Shown here one piece after another: positions 1-11,901 of a stretch of 64,000 nt of DNA. This DNA is from Sweltsa coloradensis (taxonomy: Eukaryota > Arthropoda > Insecta > Plecoptera > Chloroperlidae). Position 1 is the stretch's first letter; every line of letters starts with the position of its first letter. The stretch is taken from the NCBI GenBank assembly GCA_024449915.1, contig JAMZAV010000100.1, forward strand, positions 558,001 to 622,000, given 5' to 3'. The notes under the pieces were generated by a model, which was not told where the DNA came from, did not search any database, and was given only the letters and a program-made list of their open reading frames with translations. The position numbers were made by a program, and so were the translations under genes.

Positions 1-1170
1 TCATGATTTTACTTAATACGGATTTATTTTCTAATTAGCCTTTAACATTGGTATGATTTAAGGATAGGCCCATTTCTGTGTAATATTAAGAGAACCCCCA
101 AGTGATTACTAAGCTCTCTGTACATTCAAAGGTATGTTCTTACATTGTTTTATACTCACTTATACAAAAAAAACATATTTTTAACCACACGAAAAACTTC
201 ATAGAATTTAAGACAAAGGAATGAAATTTGCAACAACTTGCATTGGCATTTTAGTCGTTTTAACTTGAACAAGAATTTCCTTATTTACGACATAAGCGTG
301 TCTTTCTTTCTTACTATCTTCAGCCTATAATAAAATGTTGTTTGCCACACATGGTATAGAGAAAAGCACAAATTTACAACAGGAGTGTGCGTGAAAACGC
401 AAGCGATACATAATTTGAATGTCCAAAAGAACTTTTCCATATTGGCGTAGACTTGAAAAGCAAAAATATAATACTCATAACTCGAAAACGTGGCACGTTT
501 AGGTTAAAGTCAGTTTAGTATTACGCTATCCAATCTGAACTGTTACATCCCAACGAATTAAAAGCTGGTTGATAGACCAGTAAAATAGCTCATCCTTGAA
601 TATCGTTTACTACTACTTTAAATCGAACTTAAATTAGTTCGTTCATTTGTTACGTTTGATAACGACCCTCCTTTAAATGGACGTGATCCATTTTAACCTG
701 CAAACGAACCCTATCATGCAGGTCACTGTCAGGCATGCTAATGTGTCCTCTAGCAAACCGATCTGTAGTTAATCGGCCACTACAAAGGCTACCCACCAGT
801 CACACGCGCACACAAGAGTGGTGGGAGTGGGGGAATAGTAGACACTACATATGGAGGCTATGGTACTTCATGTTTAGATAGCCAGGATTGAAACAGTTTA
901 AAGCAAACATTGAATCGAGTTCATTTTGTTTGATTACCATTGTTATCTGGAGAGCTATTATAATGGATATTTTGTTTTCAGATTATTATCTAGTCGAAAA
1001 AACTAGGAACAGCAGAAACTCAACTTTTAATAATGAGCTAAACTAGAAGAAGTTACTTTTAATAAATTAATTAATTTATGCACATGATAAATATTTAATT
1101 TAAAATAATGAGTTTATACCATTGATATAAATACATTGTCGAACTTGGTCGTGTAATGTGAATATTCATA
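1..1170. other. AT-rich non-coding stretch, nothing recognised
   Basis: No open frame of useful length, no transposon end and no tRNA-like box was recognised here. Base composition is AT-rich like the bulk of the window. It could be intergenic or intronic DNA. Confidence 0.5.
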
Positions 1171-1180
1171 TGCATTGGTT

Positions 1181-1260
1181 TAGTGGCGTACCCAGGATGA
1201 GATTGTCAGGTGCCTATGACACGCGTATGGGCCTCTCATCTAGCACTCACTAAAGATGAA
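1181..1260. mobile_element. hAT-like terminal remnant
   Basis: The stretch AGTGGCGTACCCAGGA resembles the ends of animal hAT elements, which often begin CAGTGGCG. No matching opposite end or 8-bp target duplication was found nearby, so this is at best a solo end. Identification rests on the short terminal motif only. Confidence 0.3.
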
Positions 1261-2019
1261 AGCATTACATAAAAATTGAAACTTCCAAATGACTTATCTA
1301 ACAATCAACAAGCGAGAGATCGAGCTCTAGATAGATAAGAACAAAAATGAAACATAATAGTAGTTTGTAAGTTCCTGCTGACAATGCTACATTTGCACGC
1401 TAGCACAAGTACCTCAATGAGGAAGCGAACCTCTTAAACCAACAGATTGTCAATGGAAGCTACAATAAAATTACTCCAGCATTCAATATTCACAATATTT
1501 CACAGAAAAGCTACCGTACTGTACTGTATGTAATAATTAGCGACACGATGTTTCATGTGTACAATGTGTCACGTAAATTTGCATAAGTTTTCAGCTGCTC
1601 TTCTCAACCGTATGAATGTGGTTTGCCTGTTTGCTCGAGTTAGTTCCAGCGGTAGGTCGCATGATTGCACCTTGTCGGTAGTTCCAGGTTCCTTGATCTG
1701 TGTCCTGCCAGTCCAGATTCTCCACCCCTCTCGTTGCCGTGGGGGTCTAAAAGTTATAGTAACCAAATTATACCCTAGGACGTAGGAGCAGTAATGCACT
1801 TAGAATTGCAACATCCTGTAACATCTTTGATATAAGGGGATCACAAATCTCAACGCTCGTAGGAAAACCGAGCGCTCAGAAGTTGCTTGGTCAAATGTTG
1901 TTGATTGAATGAATGATTGAGTGAGTGATTGGTGTTAGGCTACAACTGAAGAAATAAAAACCTACATGAACAAAACGACAAATAAATTGAATTGTAGAGC
2001 CTACATAATTTTATTACTT
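1261..2019. other. No gene recognised
   Basis: Overlapping frames of 76 codons occur on both strands around 1555-1799, but neither resembles a known protein and they shadow each other. Nothing else is supported. Confidence 0.4.
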
Positions 2020-2051
<32 letters not shown>

Positions 2052-2052
2052 G
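2020..2052. repeat. (AAAT)n microsatellite
   Basis: About eight direct copies of AAAT lie just upstream of a tRNA-like sequence, a position where SINE tails are often found. Confidence 0.9.
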
Positions 2053-2104
2053 TATCGTAAAATACCAGAGTCATCTAAATATTGACTGTACCACTACCAG
2101 ACGT

Positions 2105-2165
2105 GACATTTTACCTTGACCTGGAATCGAACCCGTATTTTCTGAGCTAATCGAGGCCACAATCC
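2105..2165 (-). mobile_element. tRNA-derived SINE head, shortened
   Basis: Read on the minus strand, TTAGCTCAG (box A-like) is followed by GGTTCGATTCC (box B). The spacing is about 20 nt shorter than in a tRNA, so the anticodon arm is missing. The adjacent AAAT run may belong to the same unit. A decayed tRNA gene is the alternative. Confidence 0.45.
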
Positions 2166-3880
2166 ATTGCAAACTTTCTCTCTTATTCCCTACTTTCAAT
2201 AAAATTGTCCTTAATTGTTTTGTGTCGTGTTTTTACATCCATAATATCCACAAAAAGAGACCGTTAAGTTGAAATAATAATTAATGTTTTAATATTTTAT
2301 TTACTTAAGGTCCACAAAATAATTTTGCTTATGTTTCAACATCCAGGAGTTGGAATAACTATTGCTATTTAAAAAAGATAGGGCGGACGATTGTACCACT
2401 TGATTATCTTGACAGATGTCACCGTCTGGGTTCTGGGGGAGTACAATTCCATTTTATAACAGGTCGAGCACCGGTCGTGGATGTTTTTTATAATATCTCG
2501 ACTATAGTTTTGAAATATTATGCGTATGGTTTAATTGTGATTGTTGTGATATAGAGCGTCAACACTTCACACTTGTAACCTCAACTGCCGTCTCGAGAAT
2601 TGACATGACAGTTGCATTTGTACGGATACATTGGAACATTGTCTGAGCAGAGAAAGTTTCATTTGTTTTAACCGCACTCAACTAATACTTTCTTGAAGCT
2701 GGGTCTCCTGTAATGTTAGGCCTGGTAGGCTGGTATGAGGCAGCAGCATCCAGTGAACTAGCAAGGCCAACGAACGAACACACATAAATCCTTTCAGATT
2801 GCCAAAGTAAATTGCAATTCTTCTTTTCTTCTTTTTAACTTTACAGATTTTTTTTGCTTTCTTGACTTGCTCTAGGCCATACACTCAATGCGTGCGCCGG
2901 CACAACTGGCCAGTAAATTTCCCCTTCATGCAGTCTATAAGCAATAATTTCTTTTCGCGAAAGACTATCCATCACCTTAAACCGTAGAGCCACTAGACCT
3001 TTAGCTAGATAATTATTCATCCAACATCTACGTTCCAAGCGCAAAAGAAAGATAAGGCAATTTTAATTTTGAAGTTATTGGATAAAATCTCCATACCAAA
3101 TTTGAGTAAGCCTACGCAGAATTTTAATTTCTCGTCCATAAACAGAATATCAATGGCGAAAGTTAACATTTATAAACATACTCCCTGTAACTTAGTTAAC
3201 AAGCTGTACACCATTCGTATCATAAAAAAAACATCTAGAACCCAGTCTACGATACGAATTTTGTTTGGGAATATCAATGTTTCGTACACATAAGTGAATG
3301 TTATAGGAAACAATAAAAAGAACGGAGAAATTGAAGTAAAATTCAGCCATCATTTTGTAAGTGTGCGGTTTTCGTTCCCCCGGTCACTTCGCCCCCGGCT
3401 GATGTCATAACATGTGCCTCGAACATAGATTCCCTGTTTAGTTAGCCTGGAGGCTAGCTGATGGAGCTCGTAACTGCCACAATGTGCGGGCCGAGGGGGG
3501 AGGGGGGAGGGGGGCACACAACATCGTGGAAAACTATTATATTGATGGGTTGGCTTCACGTGTCATGATCACACACCAAGAATAATCGAAACGTTGGTTG
3601 AACCTTTTGTCAATACGTAAAAATAGCGATTTGTGTTTGTTACATCCTAAGACATATTTTTGAAAATGAAAAAAGTCTTATTTTTTAAACTTATATTGTG
3701 GTTTGTCATCTTCTTTTGTATTTAATTTAACGTATTATTCTCACTTTTTGTAACAAAATTTCAATCACATTGATTTCAATCAAACATACTACACACTTCA
3801 TCATTTAAAAATATAAATGCTAAGAAAGTATTCACAAGCAGATTTTTCAGACAGGTAAAACATAGTTGCTAGAAAATGCT
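2166..3880. other. No gene recognised; G-rich tract at 3490-3520
   Basis: Short frames at 2678-3044 and 3069-3293 have no recognisable motif. A run of G blocks near 3490-3520 is the only compositional oddity. Confidence 0.4.
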
Positions 3881-3887
3881 ACAAAGT

Positions 3888-3995
3888 GGGGCGTGGCTAA
3901 CCCCTCAAAAAGTCTTTAATCTATGTACTTGGCACCTCCACCATTAAGTGAGGAACAATAATTAATTTGTGTATCCCTCCACCAAGAACGAGATT
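3888..3995 (+). mobile_element. Fragment of repeat family A
   Basis: It carries GGCACCTCCACCA and a second CCTCCACCA about 40 nt later, the core motif seen in every A copy. No ends are visible, so it is a decayed fragment. Confidence 0.35.
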
Positions 3996-4254
3996 TGAAA
4001 GCTGCTGAAAAAACGTTACATTTTATTTTTATTTTCTTGTTTGACGATCTGTTGAATTAGTAGCTGCTTCGCCCCTCTTTTGGATTCTATGGTACCCGTG
4101 CCATGTGTTACATGATTGTGTTAGCAAGGGCTGTAACCCGCATGCCGCCTTCAGATCCATTCTATCAATTCAATTTGAATTTCCTTGAATTGTACGCACA
4201 TATTAGTTATGTAATTAAACAACTGAACGTTTCTTTTATTACAACACGGTATGG

Positions 4255-4558
4255 AAGTCAAGTAAGCATCACTCTTCTGTTCGTCCGTGCGTGTGCCACG
4301 TCTCACGACAGAAATCGACCACGACCTGCTATTGGCATCGGCTTTTCTCAACATATCGCTTCAACAAGGATGATACAGAACTTTTTAATGCCAAGAATGC
4401 GGGTATTACATTTTTAGATGTGACATTTTCCCGTACCCGGCACCTCCACCAAATATTTAAAAACAACATTTTATTTGTGTTTTTCTTCGACAATCTGTTG
4501 TTTTGGAAGCTTCGCTCCCTAGTTTGGGTACTAACGTACACGTATGTGTGTGTTAGAG
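4255..4558 (+). mobile_element. Repeat family A copy (A1), Helentron-free
   Basis: In order: GTCCGTGCGTGTGCCACG and TCTCACGA, the core CGGCACCTCCACC, CTTCGACAATCTGTTG, and the right end AGCTTCGCTCCCTA. The same order recurs at 8850, 16235 and, inverted, at 11029 and 11473. Other copies show the left end as AGGGAACGAAACTCC, roughly the inverse of the right end, so A is a terminal-inverted-repeat element. It has no protein. Its 3' part is unit 0 of the triplication and keeps the Helentron target site unoccupied. Confidence 0.65.
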
Positions 4559-4596
4559 GTGACATTTTCCCGTACCCGGCACCTCCACCAAATATT

Positions 4597-5379
4597 TGGA
4601 TGAGCGTAGCGAGCGTAGCGAGCGAAGCGAAGATTCCATTCTACTACACTGGAGAAAAAATTCCGGAATGTTTTTTTTTCTTCTTCTTTCTTTCTTTTTT
4701 TTGTATTTTTGTCTGTTTGTCCACACGATTCCGGCTAAACCGATACTCCGATTGCGATGAAATTTTATGGAGGCCTTCGAAATCTCTGAACTTAGAACTG
4801 CCACGTTTTTGAGCGCAATCGCAAAATTATTTCTCATGAAAATCGCAATTTTACGATTTTTTTCGATTTTTAACAAAATTCTTCGATTTATAAGACCTAC
4901 ATGCTTTGTCCGATTGTAATAATTTTTCACAGAACCTTTATTTTATGAATTGATATATTCGTGTGAAATTTGAGCGTTATCGAAAGATAAATGTCTTTAA
5001 AAAATTGCAATTTTACGCCTTTTTCTATTTTTAAAATTTCTTTGGCTTATAGCCTCTACATGCTTTATCCGATCGTAATGATTTTTTCACAGAACCTTAA
5101 TTTCATGAATTTATATATTCGTGTGAAATCTGAGCGCTATCAAAAAATTATTTCTTATGAAAATTGCAATTTTACGATTTTTTCCTTTTTTTAAAATACG
5201 ATTGATTAAAAATTTAAAAATTTAAGTTATTTTTTTAATTTAATTTAATTTAATTTAAAAAAATTCAACTAAGATATGATTTTTTCACAGAACAACAGAA
5301 AATCCGCATAACACATGGCAGCTCAATGCACCAATTACGCTCATCCAACAACGCGGCGGGACTTAAGCGTTTTCCTAGT
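4597..5379 (+). mobile_element. Helentron-like non-autonomous element H1
   Basis: The 5' end is TGGATGAGCGTAGCGAGCG and the 3' part has the inverse CGCTCATCCAACAACGCGG, then a G+C-rich tail ending CCTAGT. Short subterminal inverted repeats, a 3' end in CTAG, no target duplication and insertion at T runs fit Helitron2/Helentron elements. The body contains ACCGATACTCCGATTGCGATG followed by two diverged internal repeats, and has no Rep/helicase coding. Exact ends come from the empty site in unit 0. Confidence 0.7.
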
Positions 5380-5518
5380 TAAAAACAACACTGTATTTGT
5401 GTTTTTCTTCGACAATCTGTTGTTTTGGTAGCTTCGCTCCCTAGTTTGGGTACTTCCGTACACGTATGTGTGTGTTAGAGGTGACATTTTCCCGTACCCG
5501 GCACCTCCACCAAATATT

Positions 5519-6275
5519 TGGATGATCGTAGCGAGCGTTGCGAGCGAAGCGAAGATTCCATTCTACTATACTGGAGAAAAAATTCCGGAATGTTTTTTTT
5601 TCTTCTTCTTTCTTTCTTTTTTTTGTATTTTTGTCTGTTTGTTCACACGATTCCGGCTAAACCAATACTCCGATTGCGAATGAAATTTTATGGAGGCCTT
5701 CGAAATCTCTGAACTTAGAACTGCCACGTTTTTGAGCGCAATCGCATAATTATTTCTTATGAAAATCGCAATTTTTCGATTTTTCGATTTTTAACAAAAT
5801 TCTTCGATTTAAAAGACCTACATGCTTTGTCCGATTGTAATAATTTTTTCACAGAACCTTTATTTTATGAATTGATATATTCGTGTGAAATTTGAGCGTT
5901 ATCGAAAGATAAATGTCTTTAAAAAATTGCAATTTTACGCCTTTTTCTATTTTTAAAATTTCTTTGGCTTATAGCCTCTACATGCTTTATCCGATCGTAA
6001 TGATTTTTTCACAGAACCTTAATTTCATGAATTTATATATTCGTGTGAAATCTGAGCGCTATCAAAAAATTATTTCTTATGAAAATTGCAATTTTACGAT
6101 TTTTTCCTTTTTTTAAAATACGATTGATTAAAAATTTAAAAATTTAAGTTATTTTTTAATTTAATTTAATTTAATTTTAAAAAAATTCAACTAAGATATG
6201 ATTTTTTCACAGAACAACAGAAAATCCGCATAACACATATCCAACAACGCGGCGGGACTTAAGCGTTTTCCTAGT
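5519..6275 (+). mobile_element. Helentron-like element H2, near-identical to H1
   Basis: It has the same ends and same target as H1, with near-identity over its length. The main difference is a deletion of about 26 bp just before the 3' inverted motif. Identity including the flanks argues for duplication, not an independent insertion. Confidence 0.7.
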
Positions 6276-6374
6276 TAAAAACAACATTGTATTTGTGTTT
6301 TTCTTCGACAATCTGTTGTTTTGGTAGCTTCGCTCCCTAGTTTGGGTACTTCCGTACACGTATGTGTGTTAGAG

Positions 6375-7840
6375 GTGGCTATGCGGCTTCTCGCGCAGAT
6401 CGACTATTTACCACCGGAAGAGGGATACAGAGATTGTTACAATATTATATTTTATTCTATAAATGTCTTATTAGTTCTGACTGTAACATTTTTTCTTGAA
6501 TGTTAATGGTACACATATTCAGTACATGCGGTAATTCTCTGGTGATAACAGTTACGTGATTTGATGTGAACATCATAATAATGAAAATGGGTACGAAGAA
6601 TGACCCGGTTATACGCTGAGTATTCATGTAAGCGGTACTTCCATCGACAAATAATATGACAAATAAAACAAACTTTTAAGATAAAGGTGTCGCTTACTGT
6701 TTCAAATCTGTGTGGGTTCTTGATAAGATCCCCGTTATCTTTTAGGGTTCATTTGTTGCTTAACGGTGGCTAATTTTGGTCATTTAGGCTACATGTAGTC
6801 GAGCATGCTATCTGTGTTGACATCACGCACAAAACGCATTACCTAAAAAGTTGTTTATTTTTGTGTGTTCGTTGGTGAAGAAAATTGTGAACGTTTTTTG
6901 ATAAAGGCATGAGTTAAAAGACACAAAATGAAGGCTTTTATATTGCGCCTATGTTGTAAACGGTGTTTTAAACCTCGTGTTTGCTTCCTTCAATAACCTT
7001 TGAGAGTGTAATCTAGCGCCTTACACAAAACTTTCAGCATTAGTTTTGTCTCATTCTGAAAGCGTGTCCATTTAAGATATATTGCGCGACTTTAAACTTA
7101 TTTGCTAAGTATAAAAGAAAAGAATGGTTCAGTGAAATATATGGCCTATGGTGCAAAAGATGGCGTCGATTGAAGTGATTTTAGTTGAAGCGTTAGAAGT
7201 CAAAAGTTGAGACATTCTTTATCATTGCTAACAATCTGATAAAAAGTTTCCCTTCTACGTTTCGTACGTGCTGTCTTTCACTAAACTGGCTGTCGAGTTC
7301 AGATATAACGACGTTATCCGCTTTCTTAGTCTTATTGACACTAACAAAAAGCTATAGAGCCTTGCACAGCATCCACCAAACTACTTTTCAGAGGAACAAA
7401 ACAAGCGTTGTTTCATTTACTTTTTTACATTACAAACCGAGGAAAGTTGCGTAGGCCATTGTGTATTCCAATCTCGGCTTGTTCCACCTTTCTAGTTTAC
7501 TTATTTTAATTGCCTCGTCTAAGCCACAAGCCGCACGCGCGGTGTAAAGGTACAGCTGCGAGACACTTAAATCAAAGGGTGAGCTTTTCCTGTGGAAAAT
7601 GTAATGAAGTATTCTAGGTGAGAATTACGCTCAACGATGTCTAAAGAAAGGAATTCCTAGTCTTGGCTTTATTTGCAATTTACCTAGAGAAATACTTGGC
7701 AATGTATTACATAAAATGTTTACATTAAACTGTATGAGACAAAGTATTTTTAATGGGAAATTAGAACAATCCTACGTGCTATCTTAAAATCATTAGTTTT
7801 TCACACTTAATAGGTAGTGAACTTACCGTACAAATGTATT
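6375..7840. other. No gene recognised
   Basis: No element ends, tRNA boxes or plausible exons were seen in this stretch. Confidence 0.4.
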
Positions 7841-7844
7841 ATCC

Positions 7845-8035
7845 GCCCGCCCGTCAGTTCGTCTGTGCGAGTGTCACGTCTCGCGATGGAATCCAAACAT
7901 GACCTACTTTGTTTTTGTGACATGCCCTTCAATAATGAAACAGGGCTTGTTTGGCGATCCTGGGGGCAGGGGGGGCGGGGCTAGCCTTACCCAAAATCGC
8001 GAATCTTTGATCCAGGCACCTCCATCACGCTCCAT
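7845..8035 (+). mobile_element. Fragment of repeat family A
   Basis: CCGTCAGTTCGTCTGTGCGAG and CACGTCTCGCGAT are followed by the core GGCACCTCCATCACG, the order seen in other A copies. The right half is missing. Confidence 0.45.
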
Positions 8036-8284
8036 ATATAAGGCTTAATTTTTGTATGGTGAGTCTACAGTCCACATAATGTAGAATATTCAATACATTT
8101 TTGTAACAAGCAACAAGTACATTGCTAATAGGCTACATTGATGGTGTTAATAACTCCACTACTTATTTTCAACTTGTGTCAAAAATATTGTTACGAATAA
8201 AATCTTAATTTGCAATTATGTTTAAATGAACTTTAAAAATAACTTCTATTCAATTATTATAACGCTTTATTATTTATGGATTAT

Positions 8285-8752
8285 TGGATGAGCGTAGCGA
8301 GCGAAGCGAAGATTCCATTTCACTACACTGGAGAAAAAAATCCGGAATGTTTTTTTTTCTTTTTTTCTGTATTTTTGTGTGTGTGTCCACACGATTCCGG
8401 CTAAACCGATACTCCAATTGCGATGAAATTTTATGGAGGCCTTTGAAATTTCTGAACTTAGAACTGCCACGTTTTTTAGCGCAATCAAAAAATTATTTCT
8501 CATTAAAATCGCAATTTTACGCTTTTTTCGTTTAAAAAAAAAATTTCTTCGACTTATAACATCTACATGCTTTATCCGATTGTAATGATATTTTCACAGA
8601 ACCACAATTTTATGAATATATATTTTTGTAAAATTTGAGCGCAATCGAAAAATAATTTCTCATGAAAATCGCAGCTTTACACTTTTTTCGTTTAAAAAAA
8701 CATACGCTCATCCAACAACGCGACTGAAAAAGCGTTTGCGAAGCTTCCTAGT
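8285..8752 (+). mobile_element. Helentron-like element H3
   Basis: Begins TGGATGAGCGTAGCGAGCG and ends with CGCTCATCCAACAACGCGAC, AAAGCGTTTGCGAAGC, then CCTAGT. It is shorter than H1 and has fewer internal repeats. The 3' tail holds the near-palindrome GCGTTTGCGAAGC, matching the subterminal hairpin expected of rolling-circle elements. Confidence 0.7.
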
Positions 8753-8884
8753 AGGCCTATTATAAGATTCAATACCGGTATTCAGTCCTTCAATAATATT
8801 TTGCATTTTGTATTTGCTACTACATTTTCAGTGAGCGTCTGTTTTAAATTAGGGAACGAAACTCCAATAAAAGCATAATTTTCT

Positions 8885-8943
8885 TTCCGTCCGTCCGTCC
8901 GTCCGTCTTCCGTCCGTCCGTCCGTCTGTGCGTGCGTGCGTGC
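8885..8943. repeat. (CCGT)n microsatellite inside A4
   Basis: About a dozen CCGT/GCGT units expand the single CCGTCCGTGCGTG block found in other family A copies. Confidence 0.9.
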
Positions 8944-9027
8944 GTGTCGTGTCACGTCTCCGATAAAAAACGAACACAACATCCAAGTGACTTGCTTTGT
9001 TTGTTAGCATTGTTCTTCAACTATGAT

Positions 9028-9772
9028 TGGATAAGCGAAGCGATGACTTCAATTTGACTTTGTGTTTTTTTGTTTTTTTTCGCCTACGTTATCCCAAGAA
9101 AAATAGCTCGGGTGTTATGTTTTTGTTAGTTTTTTTGTCTGTTTGTTCGCTCTCTACCAGGCAAACGGCAAATTCGATCTTGATGAAAATTTGAGGGGAC
9201 CTTCGAAATCTCTGAACTTATAGCTGTATTGTTTTTGGGTACAATCGAAGAAATATTTCTCATAAATATCGTACTTTTACGATTTTTTCCGATTTTTAGT
9301 GCGATATTTTCGTGATATTTGGCAAACGGCTACTCCGATATTGATGAAACTTTATAGAAACGTTTAAAATCACTGAAATTATATATGTTATGATTTTAGA
9401 GACATTTGAAAAAATATTTCTTATAGAAATCGTACTTTTACGATTTTTTCCCCGGTTTTTAATACGATATTTTCGTGATATTTGGGCCGATTCTGACCAA
9501 ACGGGTGGGGCTACAACGTTCATATTTTACATTGACATAAAGATTATGGTGATGTAGTGCTTCTTGAAAGAAAGTTGAAAAAGTTGGTCAATGTTCATAG
9601 AAATAAAGGTTTTAATATAAGCCTTTAACAGGCGTATAATGAACAAGTAATATCAAGTAACTAAAGAAAAAGTAATGAGATTCCACATAAAAACGTAATC
9701 ATTAGACGGAAATATTCCAAAAAAGCTCATCCATCAACGCGACTGGAAAAAGCGTTCGCGAAGCGGCCTAGT
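9028..9772 (+). mobile_element. Helentron-like element H4 with internal repeats
   Basis: Begins TGGATAAGCGAAGCGATGAC and ends CTCATCCATCAACGCGAC, AGCGTTCGCGAAGCGG, CCTAGT. The body holds successive diverged copies of a unit with CAAACGG followed by TTGATGAAA, and the phrase GATATTTTCGTGATATTTGG occurs twice. It forms a subfamily with the copy at the right edge of the window. Confidence 0.7.
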
Positions 9773-9994
9773 GATACAGAATAGTGTTTCTACCCTGAGT
9801 ATACGGGAGAGGTTGGATATTAGCCCCCTAAGAAGCTTTAAAATTTTTGACCCGGCGCCTCCACCATTTTGAATACTGCAAAAGAGATGAACCTTCCCCA
9901 GACACCGCCACAAAAAGGATTATCGCACGGTGAAATATTTTATTTTTTGTATTCTTCTTCAACAATCCGTTGATCAAGTAGCTTCACCTTCGGT

Positions 9995-11025
9995 TTTGGG
10001 TACTCCCGTATACCCAATACCCATGCTTGTTGATTGCAACGATTGTCAAAACTTTTATTACTTATTTTTTATTCGGTCTCTCCATTTTTTTTTATTTTTA
10101 AGAATGCCTAGTTATTAATATTCATCAAAGCATTTTGTCGCTCACGCTGCTTCCTTTATTTTAATATACTGCGATCTTAACTTTCCTATCATTTGGAACA
10201 CCTTTATTTCCCTAATAAGCTTCCTCGTCGGAAGGAAGTTTGTTTCTCAGCAATATCAGGCACAACTTAGTTATAAACATCTGGAAGCCATGTTTGGCCT
10301 TCTGTTAAATTGATTGATTAAAATTAATTAAACAGATGTTCTAAAGAAGGGTACAAAAATGAGGATTCCTAGAGCATTAAAATAAAATTGGTGTCGGTAA
10401 AAAAAAATATTTTAGATTAGACTTACCACGCTCCTTACCACAAGGGTAACCATAACCTCCCTATTACGCCATTGTTGAAGGTGAATGTGAAATAAAACGC
10501 ATGTTAATAGGCGGACAAGTTTGGTTTTATCGTGAGACGTGACTCACGCACAGACGGACTGACCGACAAGGGATGTATTTGATTCTCCTCCGGTTGGTTT
10601 ACCTTTATTAGAACTGACTAAATAGAGAATGTTTAAATCTAAAATGTATTTCAATTATGTAGCTATAAAAAGAAACATCTCTAATTGCTAATTGCTAATT
10701 TAGCTTACAACTTCTCAGCTCATATTACAACTACTCGCGAGACGCTACATGTTAGGCCGATAGTCAGCTCTCTCTCTCTTCCCCGGTGGACGTTTGCGCT
10801 CAACGAAACCAGTGTAAATCAATTAATCCGTCTTAAATGCAGCAAAGACATCATCAAGATATTATTCCGTAAGGGTTATCCACATCAAAAACTAGATTCA
10901 GGAGCTCTTCGATATCACAAGGGAATTTATGCCAGAAAGTGCCAACTTCTAAATTACAAATTAAGTAAGCAAATCTTGTATATGTCATCACTACTAATCC
11001 ACATGTACTGGTATGGGAGTACCAA
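9995..11025. other. No gene recognised; isolated A-family phrase near 10540
   Basis: ATCGTGAGACGTGACTCACG near 10530-10550 is the inverted family A motif without its ends. The 152-codon frame at 10685-11143 runs into element A2 and has no recognisable domain. Confidence 0.35.
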
Positions 11026-11028
11026 AAA

Positions 11029-11350
11029 TAGGAAACGAAACTATTTAATTAACAGATTGTCGAAGAAGGATACACAGATAAAAAATGTAATGTTGTTATG
11101 GCGTATAAATTTCGTTTTTGGTGGAGGTGCCGGGTTACTGTAACCCCGCTCCTGGGTGAAGCTACCTCCGCCATGTTAAATCCTAGGGTCACAAAAAACA
11201 TTCTGCATCATCAATGTTGAAGGCCAAATGAAGGGGCGTATCAACCGGACGTCACGTTCGGCTTTCATCTTGAGACGTGATACACGCTCAGATGGACAAG
11301 TGAACGAACACGGGCAGAACGGTGATGCATAGGTAAGCTCGCTTCGTGTA
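11029..11350 (-). mobile_element. Repeat family A copy (A2), minus
   Basis: Read on the minus strand, the right end is at 11029 (TAGGAAACGAAAC on plus). Then come TTGTCGAAGAAGG, GGTGGAGGTGCCGGG and TTGAGACGTGAT, with the other end near GGTAAGCTCGCTTCG. The order is the reverse of A1. Confidence 0.6.
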
Positions 11351-11472
11351 TCAATAGTACGTGGTTTTAATGACACAGAAACTCAAAGCAACATTGAATC
11401 TTAGCAACGATAAAAGTCTTTACCTTACAACCCATTCTACATATTATATATATATATTCTCATTATCCAGAA

Positions 11473-11587
11473 TAGGGAGCGAAACTCCTTAATCATCATA
11501 ATATTGTCGAAGAAAGGCATACACAAATAAAATCTATCCCATGTTTGAACTCTTGTATATGTTGTTGCGGTGGTGGTGGCGTTGGAT

Positions 11588-11631
<44 letters not shown>

Positions 11632-11901
11632 GGCGTGGTCGTGGTCGTGGTCGTGGTCGAGGTCGTGGTCGTGGTCGTGGTTAGCTCTAAAAATCCCCTT
11701 ATTAGTAAGATTAGACCAGCCTCCTATCAACCAGGGTCACCAAAGACATTCTTTTTTTCATCCTTTTTAAAGAAGAATGTAATAAAAATGTTAAGCCAAT
11801 GTGAGGTAAAATTCGGTTTAAATCGTAATACGTTACAGACGTGCAGACGGTAGACGACAGAGAATTAAGTGATGCATGTTATAGGTGAGCTTTCCTCCCT
11901 A
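11473..11901 (-). mobile_element. Repeat family A copy (A3), with microsatellite
   Basis: TAGGGAGCGAAACTCC at 11473 and TTTCCTCCCTA at 11901 form inverted ends. TTGTCGAAGAAAGGC lies inside near the right end. The core has been replaced by a long GTGGTC tract. Confidence 0.55.
11588..11682. repeat. (GTGGTC)n hexanucleotide repeat
   Basis: About fifteen near-perfect units occur, with a few CGTGGTCGCGG interruptions. Strong purine/pyrimidine asymmetry opens long spurious frames on both strands. Confidence 0.95.

Larger units (their letters stand above)
4420..6374 (+). repeat. Tandem triplication, one empty and two Helentron-filled units
   Basis: Three head-to-tail units each start GTGACATTTTCCCGTACC: 4420-4558 (139 bp), 4559-5480 (922 bp) and 5481-6374 (894 bp). 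Removing the inserted elements (783 and 757 bp) leaves 139 and 137 bp, equal to the first unit apart from one TG step. The site CCAAATATTT-AAAAACAAC is continuous in unit 0 and split in units 1 and 2. Insertion into one unit followed by tandem amplification is the simplest history. Confidence 0.85.
8850..9992 (+). mobile_element. Repeat family A copy (A4), interrupted by H4
   Basis: The left end AGGGAACGAAACTCC at 8850 is followed by the CCGT-rich block and CACGTCTC. After H4 the element resumes with CGGCGCCTCCACC, CTTCAACAATCCGTTG and the right end GTAGCTTCACCTTCGG. The order matches A1, so H4 jumped into an existing A copy. Confidence 0.6.

Noticed and set aside
4291..4812. 173-codon plus-strand frame, the longest frame in the first 10 kb
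   Set aside because: It runs through family A, the tandem unit and H1. Parts recur as a frame in the next unit only because the DNA is duplicated; composition is driven by T-rich runs.
8885..8943. Regular short repeats considered as a CRISPR-like array
   Set aside because: They are contiguous CCGT microsatellite units without spacers, in a eukaryotic sequence.
10685..11143. 152-codon plus-strand frame
   Set aside because: No domain; its end lies in the inverted family A copy A2, and no splice or promoter context was seen.
11437..11853. Three long frames of Asp/His, Gly/Arg and Val/Trp repeats
   Set aside because: All are translations of the (GTGGTC)n microsatellite in different phases.
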